From Desulfonatronovibrio magnus (GTDB taxonomy: Bacteria; Desulfobacterota; Desulfovibrionia; Desulfovibrionales; Desulfonatronovibrionaceae), in the NCBI RefSeq assembly GCF_000934755.1, contig NZ_KN882177.1, forward strand, positions 27,307 through 91,306: 64,000 nt of DNA, read 5' to 3'. Shown one piece after another: positions 36,455-45,486 of this stretch. The stretch's first letter is position 1, and every line of letters begins with the position of its first letter. Both the position numbers and the translations under genes were made by a program. Under the pieces are notes generated by a model. It had not been told where the DNA came from. It saw nothing but the letters and a program-made list of their open reading frames with translations, and ran no database searches.

Positions 36455-37609
36455 ATGCCGAAAAAACTTTTACTGATTTCTTTAACCGCGTTTGCATTGC
36501 TGATGGTTGCGCTTGCTGGTCCGGGCTGGGCTGACAGACTTGCCGAAGGTATTCAACAGGGAATTGCAGCAGGAGAGATTAATTCTGCTGATGAACCCGG
36601 ATATCTTGGCATACCAGGAGGTCCTCAGATTAATCTATTCATAGCCTTTCTCTGGGCTATCTGGGTAGGCTGGATTTTTTCCACTGTAGGTGCCTTTGGT
36701 GGAATCATGGCCGGTATCGGTCATATTACCATTTACGGTCTTGGAAACTATGCACAAGGCTTTCGTGAGACAGCTCCAACCCTGAACAGGTCTGTGACTG
36801 ATTCAATACGCGTATCCAACCAGTTCATGGTCGGGTTCAGTGCTCTGGTTTCAACTATAAATTATGCCAAGCTTGGCCGTCTCGTATGGCCGGTTGGTTT
36901 GTTTCTGGCTGGTGGCTCCATCCTCGGCAGCTGGCTGATACCAACTATCACTGCAGGTAGAATTTCATTCAGAGAGTATGTTGGCTACTTCGGCATATTT
37001 GTTCTCTGCCTTGGTTTCTACATGCTTTATGAAACCACTCCTGCCGGACAGAAAAGAAAGAAAAAAGCCAAGGAAGCAGCACAGGCCTTTGAAGCAACCA
37101 TGAAGAAAAAACGTGCAGGCGAAGCTGTTGATACATCAGAACTCGGCGTAAAAGTAATGCAGATGAATCTTAAAAAAGTTGCATTTACGTTTTACGGAGT
37201 TGAATTCTCCTTTAACCCGATATTCCCAATAGTAGGTGGGTTTATAATCGCAGCTATAGCTTCATTTCTCGGTGTTGGCGGCGGATTCATGCTTGTTCCA
37301 TTTCTGACCAGTGTTGCAGGACTGCCCATGTACCTCGCAGCTGGAACTTCTGCCATGGCAGTGTTAATTGGTATGATTACCAGTATTCTCAGCTATCTCG
37401 GTGCTGGAGTATTGGTTCACTGGCCTTTGATCGGAACTCAGCTTGTAGGTGTTTTTGTTGGATCCATGATTGGTCCCAGAACTTCACAGTACATTCCAGA
37501 CAAGGTCCTGACCAGAATCTTCATAGTTCTTGCCTTCTATGTTGGTTTCAATTTCATGGCCAGAGGCTTTCTGGGTAAAGACCTTGTACAGCTTATCACC
37601 GGAGGCTAA
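36455..37609 (+). CDS. TauE/SafE (TSUP) family anion permease, copy 1
   Basis: The 384-residue membrane protein has an N-terminal hydrophobic segment, then repeated helices of the sulfite exporter TauE/SafE type. These include FLGVGGGFMLVPFL and AGTSAMAVLIGMITS, the second-half signature of TSUP proteins. A cytoplasmic basic segment (KRKKKAKEAAQAFE) separates the two halves. TSUP members export or import sulfite, sulfonates or organic anions; the substrate here is not determinable. It closely matches the protein at 38061-39224. Confidence 0.87.
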   Translation: MPKKLLLISLTAFALLMVALAGPGWADRLAEGIQQGIAAGEINSADEPGYLGIPGGPQINLFIAFLWAIWVGWIFSTVGAFGGIMAGIGHITIYGLGNYAQGFRETAPTLNRSVTDSIRVSNQFMVGFSALVSTINYAKLGRLVWPVGLFLAGGSILGSWLIPTITAGRISFREYVGYFGIFVLCLGFYMLYETTPAGQKRKKKAKEAAQAFEATMKKKRAGEAVDTSELGVKVMQMNLKKVAFTFYGVEFSFNPIFPIVGGFIIAAIASFLGVGGGFMLVPFLTSVAGLPMYLAAGTSAMAVLIGMITSILSYLGAGVLVHWPLIGTQLVGVFVGSMIGPRTSQYIPDKVLTRIFIVLAFYVGFNFMARGFLGKDLVQLITGG

Positions 37610-37649
37610 TGAATATTAGCTCGTTAATTTGATAACTACAAAACAATCC

Positions 37650-37711
37650 AGGGGTGGCTGATCACATGCCACCCCTCTTACTCAGAACGAGACTACGTCT
37701 CGTTTTTTTTT
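37650..37711 (+). terminator. Two consecutive terminator hairpins after TSUP copy 1
   Basis: AGGGGTGGC/GCCACCCCT (37650-37676) is followed closely by AACGAGAC/GTCTCGTT (37686-37704) with a T-run to 37711. The second is a textbook Rho-independent terminator. Together they mark the probable end of the nuo-FeS-TSUP transcript. Confidence 0.88.
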
Positions 37712-37751
37712 GAACCATATATTAAGTTTGCACTTTAAAACATATCTCATT

Positions 37752-37807
37752 GGTCGGTTATTATTTCAGGCATGACTCCCCTGTTTACATAGTAGCCGAC
37801 CTTTTTT
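37752..37807 (+). terminator. Third hairpin with long loop, possible terminator or small structured RNA
   Basis: GGTCGGTTA (37752-37760) can pair with TAGCCGACC (37793-37801) across a 32-nt loop and is followed by six T. The remaining gap to 38060 contains GCACGCAAAGGGC near 37955 but no structure I could assign to a known riboswitch class. TSUP copy 2 therefore likely has its own promoter somewhere in 37810-38050. Confidence 0.45.
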
Positions 37808-38060
37808 ACGCCCAAAAAAATGCAAATTAAGTTACAATTTAGCTCATTCTGACTTGAGTAACAAGCACACCGGGATCCACTTGAGCACATACTATAATTT
37901 AATAAGTGTTTTTTTGAGGTAGGCAGGTTTCGGAAGAGTAATTCCCTGTGCTGCACGCAAAGGGCTTAACTGTTAGGAAATAACTATTATTTCAGAGTAA
38001 AGAGCTAATTTGATACAGCCTTATCCCATTATTAACATTATATTTTAAGGAGGTTTTGTT

Positions 38061-39224
38061 ATGCGTTTTTCTTCTATTCTAATTCTCATCTTTTTTCTTG
38101 CTATCACCGTAGGCGGGGTTTTTATAACACAAGCTTCAGCTGATTCTCTGCAGCAGGCGATTTATGAAGCACCCAAGGGTACAGGAATGGGTGAAATCAA
38201 TCCTGATGCTGAACCTGGATATCTTGGCATTCCTGGTGGTCCGCAGATAAACTTGATCATTGCTTTTTTGTGGGCCATCTGGGTTGGCTGGATCTTCTCC
38301 ACAGTTGGCGCATTTGGCGGCATAATGGCGGGAATAGGTCATATTACAATATATGGCCTTGGAAACTATGCTGACAGTTTTAGAAATACTTCGCCAACCT
38401 TGAACAGAACTATTACAGATTCCATAAGAGTATCAAATCAGTTTATGGGCGGCCTTTCTGCACTGGTCTCTACTCTCAACTATTGGAAGATGGGCCGACT
38501 GGTATGGCCAGTTGGTCTGGCTCTTGCCGTTGGATCTATACTTGGAAGTTATCTTATACCGACATTAACTGCAGGAAGAGTCTCATTCAGTGCTTATATT
38601 GGTTATTTTGGCATGTTTGTTCTTCTTCTTGGCTGCTGGATGCTGTATGAGACAACTCCGGCAGGCCAGAAAAGAAAAAAGAAGGCCAAAGAAGCAGCAC
38701 AGGCTTTTGAGGCCACCATGAAAAAGAAAAGATCTGGAGAGTCAGTAGATACCTCAGATCTCGGTGTTAAGGTAATCAGCTATAGCGCCAGGCAGGTAAG
38801 CTTTACTTTTTACGGTGTGGAGTTTTCATTTAACCCCTTACTGCCAATCATCGGTGGTTTTATTATTGCTTCTATTGCAGCATTTCTCGGTGTTGGCGGC
38901 GGCTTTATTCTGGTGCCATTCTTAACCAGTGTAGCCGGCCTTCCCATGTATCTCGCAGCAGGGACATCAGCCATGGCAGTTCTTATTGGTATGATCACCA
39001 GCATTGGCAGTTATATGCTTCAGGGAGTGATTGTTCACTGGCCACTGATAGGAACCCAGCTCATAGGTATATTTATTGGCTCAATGATCGGCCCCAGGAC
39101 TTCTCAGTACATTCCTGACAAGGTGTTGACCAGGATATTTATTGTATTGGCCTTTTATGTTGGACTGAACTATATGGCGAGGGGCTTCATCGGTAAAGAT
39201 ATCATCGGACTTATTTTTGGTTAG
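38061..39224 (+). CDS. TauE/SafE (TSUP) family anion permease, copy 2
   Basis: The 387-residue paralogue is nearly identical to copy 1 over most of its length (shared PGYLGIPGGPQINL, GIGHITIYGLGNYA, KRKKKAKEAAQAFEATMKKK and the FLGVGGGF segment). The signal-like N-terminus and scattered helix positions differ. The two genes lie head-to-tail, pointing to a tandem duplication. Codon choices differ at many silent positions, so it is not very recent. An AAGGAGG ribosome binding site is present. Confidence 0.87.
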   Translation: MRFSSILILIFFLAITVGGVFITQASADSLQQAIYEAPKGTGMGEINPDAEPGYLGIPGGPQINLIIAFLWAIWVGWIFSTVGAFGGIMAGIGHITIYGLGNYADSFRNTSPTLNRTITDSIRVSNQFMGGLSALVSTLNYWKMGRLVWPVGLALAVGSILGSYLIPTLTAGRVSFSAYIGYFGMFVLLLGCWMLYETTPAGQKRKKKAKEAAQAFEATMKKKRSGESVDTSDLGVKVISYSARQVSFTFYGVEFSFNPLLPIIGGFIIASIAAFLGVGGGFILVPFLTSVAGLPMYLAAGTSAMAVLIGMITSIGSYMLQGVIVHWPLIGTQLIGIFIGSMIGPRTSQYIPDKVLTRIFIVLAFYVGLNYMARGFIGKDIIGLIFG

Positions 39225-39336
39225 GTGCAATGTCTATGAGTAATTGAAGTAAGTTCACTTATCTATAGCTGCAGGGCTTCATCTCCAAAAGCCGAGGGCT
39301 GCCCTGCTGACCTTTGAGGGTCTGAAGTCATTCATC

Positions 39337-39374
39337 AGGGGCAACTACAATTAATTGTAAAGTTGCCCCTTTTA
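39337..39374 (+). terminator. Rho-independent terminator after TSUP copy 2
   Basis: AGGGGCAACT pairs with AGTTGCCCCT around an ACAATTAATTGT palindrome, followed by TTTT. The stem is long and perfect. It lies about 110 bp after the stop codon. Confidence 0.88.
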
Positions 39375-39495
39375 ATTTGGAATCATTTAGGTTAAGAAAG
39401 AATTTCAACGACAGCGTTGGTAGTTTTTGACAATTGATGTTCTGCCAAGTCGCTCCAGACTGGTATGTAAGGTAATAGTTTAGCCATTTGCATGT

Positions 39496-39592
39496 GGCAC
39501 GGGGACTGGCTCTTCTGGGCCCCACTTGTCTCAAAAGTGAGACGTTTAAATCATCGGTTGATCCTCAAGTGGGGCCCAGAGTGCCTGTCCCC
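39496..39592. repeat. REP-like inverted repeat
   Basis: CTGGGCCCCACTTG (39515-39528) and CAAGTGGGGCCCAG (39566-39579) form a perfect 14-bp inverted repeat. They are flanked by GGCACGGGGAC on the left and GTGCCTGTCCCC on the right, themselves imperfect complements. The next 20 bp match a string near 16900. This is probably a non-coding mobile palindrome. Confidence 0.75.
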
Positions 39593-39714
39593 TGCTTTCC
39601 TTAAAAAAGGCTAAACTATTACTATGTAAGTTTGTTTCGCGACCAACAAAGATACAGCATATGCTGCTATTTTATCATTTTGTCTGTCTTTATTTCTGCA
39701 GTCAACTCCACCTT

Positions 39715-39758
39715 GCCTTATTTAACGCAAAGGGGTTATGCTCCTGCATAAATAAGGC
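39715..39758. promoter_or_regulatory. Perfect 10-bp inverted repeat upstream of the membrane protein/FmdE-MoeA pair
   Basis: GCCTTATTTA (39715-39724) and TAAATAAGGC (39749-39758) are separated by 24 bp and lie 67 bp before the start at 39825. The sequence occurs only here in the window, unlike the dispersed repeats. It could be an operator or a leader hairpin; no T-run follows. Confidence 0.45.
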
Positions 39759-39824
39759 GCGTTCCTATGGCATGCCATTTGGTTACCTGACCCAATTGTT
39801 TTCATTATGATGAGGATTTTGATC

Positions 39825-40472
39825 ATGTTCGAAGAAATCTGGCTTCAATTTTATGAATGGCTTGACACCCTGCTTATTGCCCCGTTCAGGGCCTTTGAAA
39901 TACCCATTGTTGGCTTTTATTTCGGCACATTTATTCTCTGCCTATGGTGCATTCTGCTCGGAGAGCTTACTTTCCGGGTAGCAGCTGTGGTCAACAGGTC
40001 ATACATGAATAAATTGCGAGCCCAGGCAGTAAAAATGCATAATCTTTCCATCAAGGCCATTGTTGTCAAAGATAAGGAAAATTTCAGAGCTTGCAACAAA
40101 GAAGCTAATGAAGCATTTGGAAAGTACTTTTTCAATATGATCACTCAAGGGGCAGCCTTTTTATGGCCAGTCCCCTTTGCCCTTGGCTGGATGTCCACCA
40201 GGTTTTCAGGATTGGAGTTTGAAATGGCCGTAACACTCCCGCTGATAGGTGACACAGTAGGTTTTGCAGCAGTACTTATTCCCATGTATATTTTATGTAG
40301 AATTTTTTGGGGAAGACTCAAGCCACATCTGTATTTCTTCAAAAATGATCCAAGAGTAGGCATTGACGAGGGTGAAGAGGAAATGATCAAGTGGGAAGAC
40401 ATTAACAAACACAGGGGGCTGCCGGAACGGTTCTGGCAGAATCAGGATGGCCCTGAATCAGTAAGAAGGTAG
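39825..40472 (+). CDS. Integral membrane protein, possibly DUF106/EMC3-like
   Basis: About 215 residues. A first membrane helix (FYFGTFILCLWCILLGE) is followed by a charged, probably coiled stretch (residues about 60-105). Two further hydrophobic segments around LWPVPFALGWM and VGFAAVLIPMYIL come next, then a hydrophilic C-terminus. This order resembles DUF106/EMC3-like (YidC-superfamily) proteins, but I cannot confirm the relationship. The ATG at 39825 has TGAGG 9 nt upstream; an in-frame ATG at 39807 is less likely. The gene ends 4 bp before the FmdE-MoeA-like gene, so they form an operon. Confidence 0.75.
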   Translation: MFEEIWLQFYEWLDTLLIAPFRAFEIPIVGFYFGTFILCLWCILLGELTFRVAAVVNRSYMNKLRAQAVKMHNLSIKAIVVKDKENFRACNKEANEAFGKYFFNMITQGAAFLWPVPFALGWMSTRFSGLEFEMAVTLPLIGDTVGFAAVLIPMYILCRIFWGRLKPHLYFFKNDPRVGIDEGEEEMIKWEDINKHRGLPERFWQNQDGPESVRR

Positions 40473-40476
40473 TATA

Positions 40477-42096
40477 ATGCGTATAGGTAACTATGATTTT
40501 GATGATTTTATTGAAGTTGTAAGAAATTTTCACGGCAGTCCGGCTCCAGGCATCATTATCGGTGGGATGATGGTCGATATGGGCCGGGATAATCTTCCAC
40601 CTGAAACAATTTTTGATGCCATCGCAGAGACTCCCAAGTGTCTACCTGATGCAGTACAATTGCTTACTTTATGCACCATAGGCAACGGCTGGCTCAAAAT
40701 TGTAAATTTGGGTCGCTATGCCCTGACTCTGTATGATAAATATACCGGACAGGGAATCAGGGTTTATATTGATGTTGAAAAATTAAAGCAGTGGCCGGAA
40801 ATTCATGCCTGGCTTCTGAAACTTAAGCCAAAAAAAGAACAGAGTTTTGAATTGCTTATGTCCCAGATCAGGGAAGCAGGCCATGGAATGTTCACAGCAG
40901 TGCCGGTTCAGGTGGATATGAACCAGATGGGCAGAAAAAAAATGTCAGGTATTGTAATCTGCCCAATCTGCAAAGAGCCTTTTCCTGGCAATGATGGAGC
41001 AGCCTGCCGGGGGTGTCATGGAGACAGCCCCTATGTTGAGCAAGTAGAATGCCATCCTGAGCCGGATTTGGAGCATGTTCCTTTGGAAAAAGCAGTGGGT
41101 AGCAAGGCAGTTCATGACATGACCGGAATAAATCCAGAGGCTGGTTTTAAAGGTCCGGTAATCAAGCGGGGCCAGGAAATTAATATTGGTGACATGTGCA
41201 GGCTCCAGCAGGTAGGTAGAAACAATATCTATACAGATCAAAAGCCTGATGAAAAAGACTGGGTTCATGAAGACGATGCGGCCAGAAGCTTTGCCGAAGC
41301 CATGGCCGGAGACGGGGTAACCTTTGATCTTCCCCCGAGGGAGGGCAAGGTCAACCTCAAGGCATCAAGAGATGGTCTGCTTAAAATCAACAGGGAGAAT
41401 CTTCTGGCCTTTAACCTGGTTCCACAGGTTATGTGCGCCAGCAGACAGGGCCATCTCATGGTCAATAAGGATACGGTAATTGCAGGTACCAGGGCCATAC
41501 CACTGTACATAGCAAGATCAAACTATGAAAAAGCCATGCAGGTGCTTGCAGGTGGCCCTTTATTTGACGTGATTTCTCTTCCCAGCAGAAACGTTGGATT
41601 GCTCATTACCGGAACTGAGATTTACGAAGGAATTATCAAGGACCGCTTCGAACCGATTATCACCGATAAAGTTGGAAAGCTTGGTTCAAAGGTAGTCAGA
41701 ACAATTATTTGCCCGGATAACCGGGAGCAAATAAAAAAATCTATCCTTGACCTGCTCGGTTCAGGGGCTGAGATTGTGGTAACAACAGCAGGGCTGTCGG
41801 TTGATCCTGATGACGTTACCAGGAAAGGCTTAGAAGATGCAGGGGCTGTTGATGTTTTGTACGGGGCCCCCATTCTTCCGGGTGCCATGACAATGCTTAC
41901 CAGAATTGGATCAACTCCTGTGATAGGGGTGCCGGCATGCGCATTATATTTCAAGACCACCAGCTTTGACCTGCTCCTGCCAAGACTGCTGGCTGGAATA
42001 AGAATCACCCGCCTTGATCTTGCTCATATGGCTGATGGAGGGCTGTGTCTGGCTTGTAAATCCTGTACTTATCCCAAATGTCCGTTTGGAAAGTAA
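40477..42096 (+). CDS. FmdE-like domain fused to zinc ribbon and MoeA-type molybdopterin-binding domain
   Basis: The 539-residue protein has an FmdE-like N-terminus (residues 1-150) and a Cys4 ribbon (CPICKEP and CRGC near 168-190). The C-terminal half (about 330-520) is of the MoeA/MogA molybdopterin-binding type, with LLITGTEIYEG, TTAGLSVDPDDVT and VIGVPACALYFKTTSFD. A final Cys cluster (CLACKSCTYPKC) closes the chain. In the FmdE part the HGHxCPG metal motif reads FHGSPAPG, so the second His and the Cys are lost. A role in molybdenum or tungsten cofactor handling is likely (inference from domains). Confidence 0.85.
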   Translation: MRIGNYDFDDFIEVVRNFHGSPAPGIIIGGMMVDMGRDNLPPETIFDAIAETPKCLPDAVQLLTLCTIGNGWLKIVNLGRYALTLYDKYTGQGIRVYIDVEKLKQWPEIHAWLLKLKPKKEQSFELLMSQIREAGHGMFTAVPVQVDMNQMGRKKMSGIVICPICKEPFPGNDGAACRGCHGDSPYVEQVECHPEPDLEHVPLEKAVGSKAVHDMTGINPEAGFKGPVIKRGQEINIGDMCRLQQVGRNNIYTDQKPDEKDWVHEDDAARSFAEAMAGDGVTFDLPPREGKVNLKASRDGLLKINRENLLAFNLVPQVMCASRQGHLMVNKDTVIAGTRAIPLYIARSNYEKAMQVLAGGPLFDVISLPSRNVGLLITGTEIYEGIIKDRFEPIITDKVGKLGSKVVRTIICPDNREQIKKSILDLLGSGAEIVVTTAGLSVDPDDVTRKGLEDAGAVDVLYGAPILPGAMTMLTRIGSTPVIGVPACALYFKTTSFDLLLPRLLAGIRITRLDLAHMADGGLCLACKSCTYPKCPFGK

Positions 42097-42121
42097 GAAA
42101 GAGTAAAGTTTTAAAACCACT

Positions 42122-43054
42122 ATGCTAAAATCAATAAGGCTAATCACTATATTCCTGACATGGCTGCTGCTTGCCTTCCTCCTTTCTGCCTGCGGTGAAA
42201 GTGAAGAGGCCATTAAGGTTTCCTTAGACAAGCGAGAGGAAATAACCTTCAGGCACCAGATGCCTGCACTTACCTATGCTTATCTGCCCCAGTATTCTCA
42301 TACAGAATCATTTCAGCGCCATCACAGGCTTGTGGAATATCTTTCTGAAAAGACAGGTCTGCCCATTAGGCAGGTTTTTCCAGATACTTTTGATGATCAT
42401 ATTAATATGTTTGGACAGGGAAAGATTGATATTTCCTTCTCCAATCCGTTTATCTATGTCAAGCTGGCCAATCGTTTCGGTGCCAAGGCCATGACCAGGA
42501 TCATTGAAGAAGACGGGCGCGCTGAGTTTCGGGGGCAGATTATCGCTAGAGCTGATAATCATGAAATTAAAACAATAGAAGATTGTCGGGACAAAAGCTG
42601 GGTGGCAGTGGATCCATCATCCGCAGGGGGCTATCTCTTTCCATTGGGACATTTTGTTGACCATGGCCTGAACCTGGATGATTTTAGAGAGGTGGTTTTT
42701 GCAGGAGGCAGGCAGGAAAACGTCATCCTCGGGGTGTACGCCGGTCTTCATGAAGTTGGGTCAATTCGGGAAGGTTCCCTTGGTGTTGTAGAAGACAAGA
42801 TTGACATTGATCAGATTCAAATCATTGATAATACCAGGTGGTACCCGGGCTGGGTTTACTCCTATAGCCCCAGGCTGCCCGAAGAAGTGGTTGAACAGAT
42901 CAGAGGTGCCATGCTGGCCTTGGACTATGAGCATGAACCAGAGCACAGAGCTATTCTGGATGCAGCAAGATTCATAGGATTTGTTCCTTCAGATGACTCC
43001 GATTTTGATCCTGTGCGTGAACTCAGCACAAAGGTAGGCCTTGATCTTGATTAG
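42122..43054 (+). CDS. PhnD-type periplasmic binding lipoprotein
   Basis: The 310-residue protein has a lipoprotein signal (hydrophobic residues 9-22, lipobox LLSAC). A periplasmic binding fold of the phosphate/phosphite/phosphonate PhnD family follows, including FGQGKIDISFSNPFIYVKLA and WVAVDPSSAGGYLFP. No ABC permease or ATPase lies nearby. The gene instead overlaps a histidine kinase, so it probably works as the kinase's ligand-binding partner in the periplasm (inference). The ligand is not known. Confidence 0.87.
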   Translation: MLKSIRLITIFLTWLLLAFLLSACGESEEAIKVSLDKREEITFRHQMPALTYAYLPQYSHTESFQRHHRLVEYLSEKTGLPIRQVFPDTFDDHINMFGQGKIDISFSNPFIYVKLANRFGAKAMTRIIEEDGRAEFRGQIIARADNHEIKTIEDCRDKSWVAVDPSSAGGYLFPLGHFVDHGLNLDDFREVVFAGGRQENVILGVYAGLHEVGSIREGSLGVVEDKIDIDQIQIIDNTRWYPGWVYSYSPRLPEEVVEQIRGAMLALDYEHEPEHRAILDAARFIGFVPSDDSDFDPVRELSTKVGLDLD

Positions 43055-45131
43055 TATGCCCATGTTTTTGCATAACCTGAAATTCAGGACCAAAATCACT
43101 CTTGGTGTAGCAGTGATGCTGGTATTTTGCGGTCTTGGCATTGGTTTGATTTTATCATCCATGTCGTCCAAAGCTTTGCTGGAGGAAGGCCGAAAAAGAG
43201 GGCAGGCTCTGACCTCAGGGCTGGCTTTTCGCATGGCTGAGCCTATCCTGGCCATGGATTTTCTGCAGATGAAAAATCTCATTGATAATGTTCATAACCA
43301 GTATGATGATGTTATTTATGTATTTTTAATCGATATAAACGATAATGTATTGTCCCATACTTTTTCGGGGGGGTTTCCCACAGATCTTTTGGATATTGGA
43401 CGAGAGGCAGCACCTACAGCACCACTTCTTTTGTCCACTGAAGAGGGTCTGATTTACGATTTTTCAGCAAGAGTTGCTCTGGGAGAAAGAGAGCTGGGAA
43501 CTGTCAGACTGGGGTTGTCCCGGCATGAAATGGACATGCAGATTCACCGTCAGAGAATGACCAGCTTTTTCAGCACCCTGGGCGTAGTTGGGGCAGGCAT
43601 CATGCTGGCTCTCTGGTTTGCCCACACAGTGACCTATCGTCTCAACAGGCTGAGAGAATCAGCTGAAGAGGTGGTCAAGGGCAATCTTAATGTGCAGGCT
43701 GGGTTTTCATTAGATAAAAACTGCTGGGAAATTATGGACTGTCAGCGAACTGAGTGTCCGGCTTATGGTGATAAACAGAGGCGCTGCTGGTACCTTGCAG
43801 GCACATTGTGTCCCAATTGCCATGGTCAGGACTATCCGCACAAGATGGAAGCATGCCAGCATTGTCAGGTTTACAAAAGAAATTTTGGTGACGAACTGCA
43901 GGATCTGGCTGAAGCCTTTGATGTTATGGCCATTACGGTCAAGACACATATTGAGGAGCTTACAGAACGGGAAAAAACCATTGCCCGTCAGCAGGGGCTG
44001 CTCAAGACCATAATGAATGTCACTCCTGACTTCATCACCCTGCAGGATAAGGCCCTGAGATATAAATTTGCCAGCAGAGCTTTCTGTGATTATTTCAATG
44101 TCAAGGAAGAAGAGATCATTGGCAAGACTGACTTTGAGATTGTTTCTGAAGACCAGGCAGATCTGAACTATCATGAAGATATGCAGATAGTTATAACCGG
44201 CCAGCCTCTGTCCAAAGAAATCACCTTCAATCGTCCTGAAGGCCAGAAGTGGCTGCATGTAATTAAAGTGCCAGTTTATGATCAGGATGATTCCATCATT
44301 GGTATTCTGCTCACAGCCCGCGATATATCCATGCTCAAGAAGTTCCAGGAGCAGCTGATTCAATCCCAGAAAATGGAGGATCTTGGGCGTCTTGCTGGTG
44401 GAGTGGCCCATGAAATTAATACTCCGCTGGGCATAATTCTTGGCTATACCCAGTTGCTGCTGGAGGACATTGAAGATGAGGATCTGCTTGATGACCTGAA
44501 AATTATTGAAAAGCAGACCAAGGTCTGTCGCAAGATTGTTGCTGACCTTCTCGGCTTTTCCAGGTATTCCCAGTCAGCCAGTGAAAGCGTGGATGTTAAT
44601 GAATCTCTGCAGGAAGTGATAAAGCTCGTAGAGCATGTGTTTTCTCTTAATCACATTAAAATACTTAACGACATGGATGACAATATCCCAGCCATGACCG
44701 GGGATAAGGAGAGGCTCAAACAGGTCTGGCTGAACATGCTTAATAATGCAGCTGATGCCATAGGGCAGGACGGTGTCATATATGTGCAGTCCAAGCTCTG
44801 CGCTCACAGACAGCGAGTGGTGGTGGGCATTGCTGATACAGGCAAGGGTATAAAAGAGGAAAATCTGAGCAAGATATTTGATCCGTTTTTTACCACCAAG
44901 CAGGTGGGCAAAGGAACTGGACTGGGTCTGTCAGTATCATTTGGCATAGTCAAGGATCATGGAGGCAAGGTGTCAGCTCTGAGCCCACCTCCAAGAGAGT
45001 ATCTGCCGGATGATTTTCCCAGATCAGAAAAATTCGGGCCAGGTACTGTTTTTATTATTGAACTGCCTTTGGACCATCAGGAAGAAGAAACCGAAATGGA
45101 GGAGAATAATGGCGAACATTGCCGTACTTGA
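43041..45131 (+). CDS. Membrane sensor histidine kinase with two-CW domain, PAS, HisKA and HATPase
   Basis: The protein has up to 696 residues. Two membrane helices (about 20-38 and 177-195) flank a periplasmic sensor region. A HAMP-like segment follows, interrupted at residues about 228-278 by a cysteine/tryptophan-rich two-CW-type domain ([25 protein letters not shown]). Then come a PAS domain (320-435), a phosphoacceptor His457 in [12 protein letters not shown], and a HATPase with DTGKGI and GTGLGLSVS. The start may be the TTG at 43041 (AAGG 6 nt upstream, overlapping the lipoprotein stop) or the ATGs at 43056 and 43062. It overlaps the receiver gene by 23 nt. Confidence 0.93.
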   Translation: MILISMPMFLHNLKFRTKITLGVAVMLVFCGLGIGLILSSMSSKALLEEGRKRGQALTSGLAFRMAEPILAMDFLQMKNLIDNVHNQYDDVIYVFLIDINDNVLSHTFSGGFPTDLLDIGREAAPTAPLLLSTEEGLIYDFSARVALGERELGTVRLGLSRHEMDMQIHRQRMTSFFSTLGVVGAGIMLALWFAHTVTYRLNRLRESAEEVVKGNLNVQAGFSLDKNCWEIMDCQRTECPAYGDKQRRCWYLAGTLCPNCHGQDYPHKMEACQHCQVYKRNFGDELQDLAEAFDVMAITVKTHIEELTEREKTIARQQGLLKTIMNVTPDFITLQDKALRYKFASRAFCDYFNVKEEEIIGKTDFEIVSEDQADLNYHEDMQIVITGQPLSKEITFNRPEGQKWLHVIKVPVYDQDDSIIGILLTARDISMLKKFQEQLIQSQKMEDLGRLAGGVAHEINTPLGIILGYTQLLLEDIEDEDLLDDLKIIEKQTKVCRKIVADLLGFSRYSQSASESVDVNESLQEVIKLVEHVFSLNHIKILNDMDDNIPAMTGDKERLKQVWLNMLNNAADAIGQDGVIYVQSKLCAHRQRVVVGIADTGKGIKEENLSKIFDPFFTTKQVGKGTGLGLSVSFGIVKDHGGKVSALSPPPREYLPDDFPRSEKFGPGTVFIIELPLDHQEEETEMEENNGEHCRT

Positions 45132-45480
45132 TGATGTTTATGATGCCGGGATACTGGTAAAGCGCATACTGAAAAGAAAGGATCATGTTGTATACCCGTT
45201 TACTGAGGAAGAAGACTATCTTTCCTTTATCAAGGATGAACAGATAGATCTGGCCATTCTTGATATTAAGCTCAAGAAACTCAGCGGCGTTGAAGTACTG
45301 GAAGAGTCCAAGAAGATATCTCCTTCAACCAAGGTCATCATGCTTACCGGATTTCCCACCATAGAAACCGCTCAGCGCTGCCTGCAGCTTGGTGCAGATG
45401 AGTACCTGGTCAAGCCTATAGACAAGCACGAACTTGAAGAAAAAGTTGAGAAAGTACTCAGCACAAAAGCATCGGACTGA
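45109..45480 (+). CDS. Single-domain response regulator
   Basis: The 123-residue CheY-like receiver has the acidic pair Asp8/Asp9, phosphoacceptor Asp52 (LAILDIKLK), Thr80 and Lys102 (LVKP), with no output domain. GGAGGAG lies 5 nt upstream of the ATG, within the kinase gene. It most likely receives phosphate from the upstream kinase and acts by protein contact, possibly on the products of the next genes (inference). Confidence 0.92.
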   Translation: MANIAVLDDVYDAGILVKRILKRKDHVVYPFTEEEDYLSFIKDEQIDLAILDIKLKKLSGVEVLEESKKISPSTKVIMLTGFPTIETAQRCLQLGADEYLVKPIDKHELEEKVEKVLSTKASD

Positions 45481-45486
45481 TCAATT

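Noticed and set aside
37950..37985. ACGCAAAG near a hairpin, as in c-di-GMP-I riboswitches
   Set aside because: The required flanking CAAACC/GAAA and second-stem elements are missing.
39496..39515. TGGCACG followed by TGGCT, as in a sigma-54 promoter
   Set aside because: The -12 part does not match TTGCW and the string belongs to the REP-like inverted repeat.
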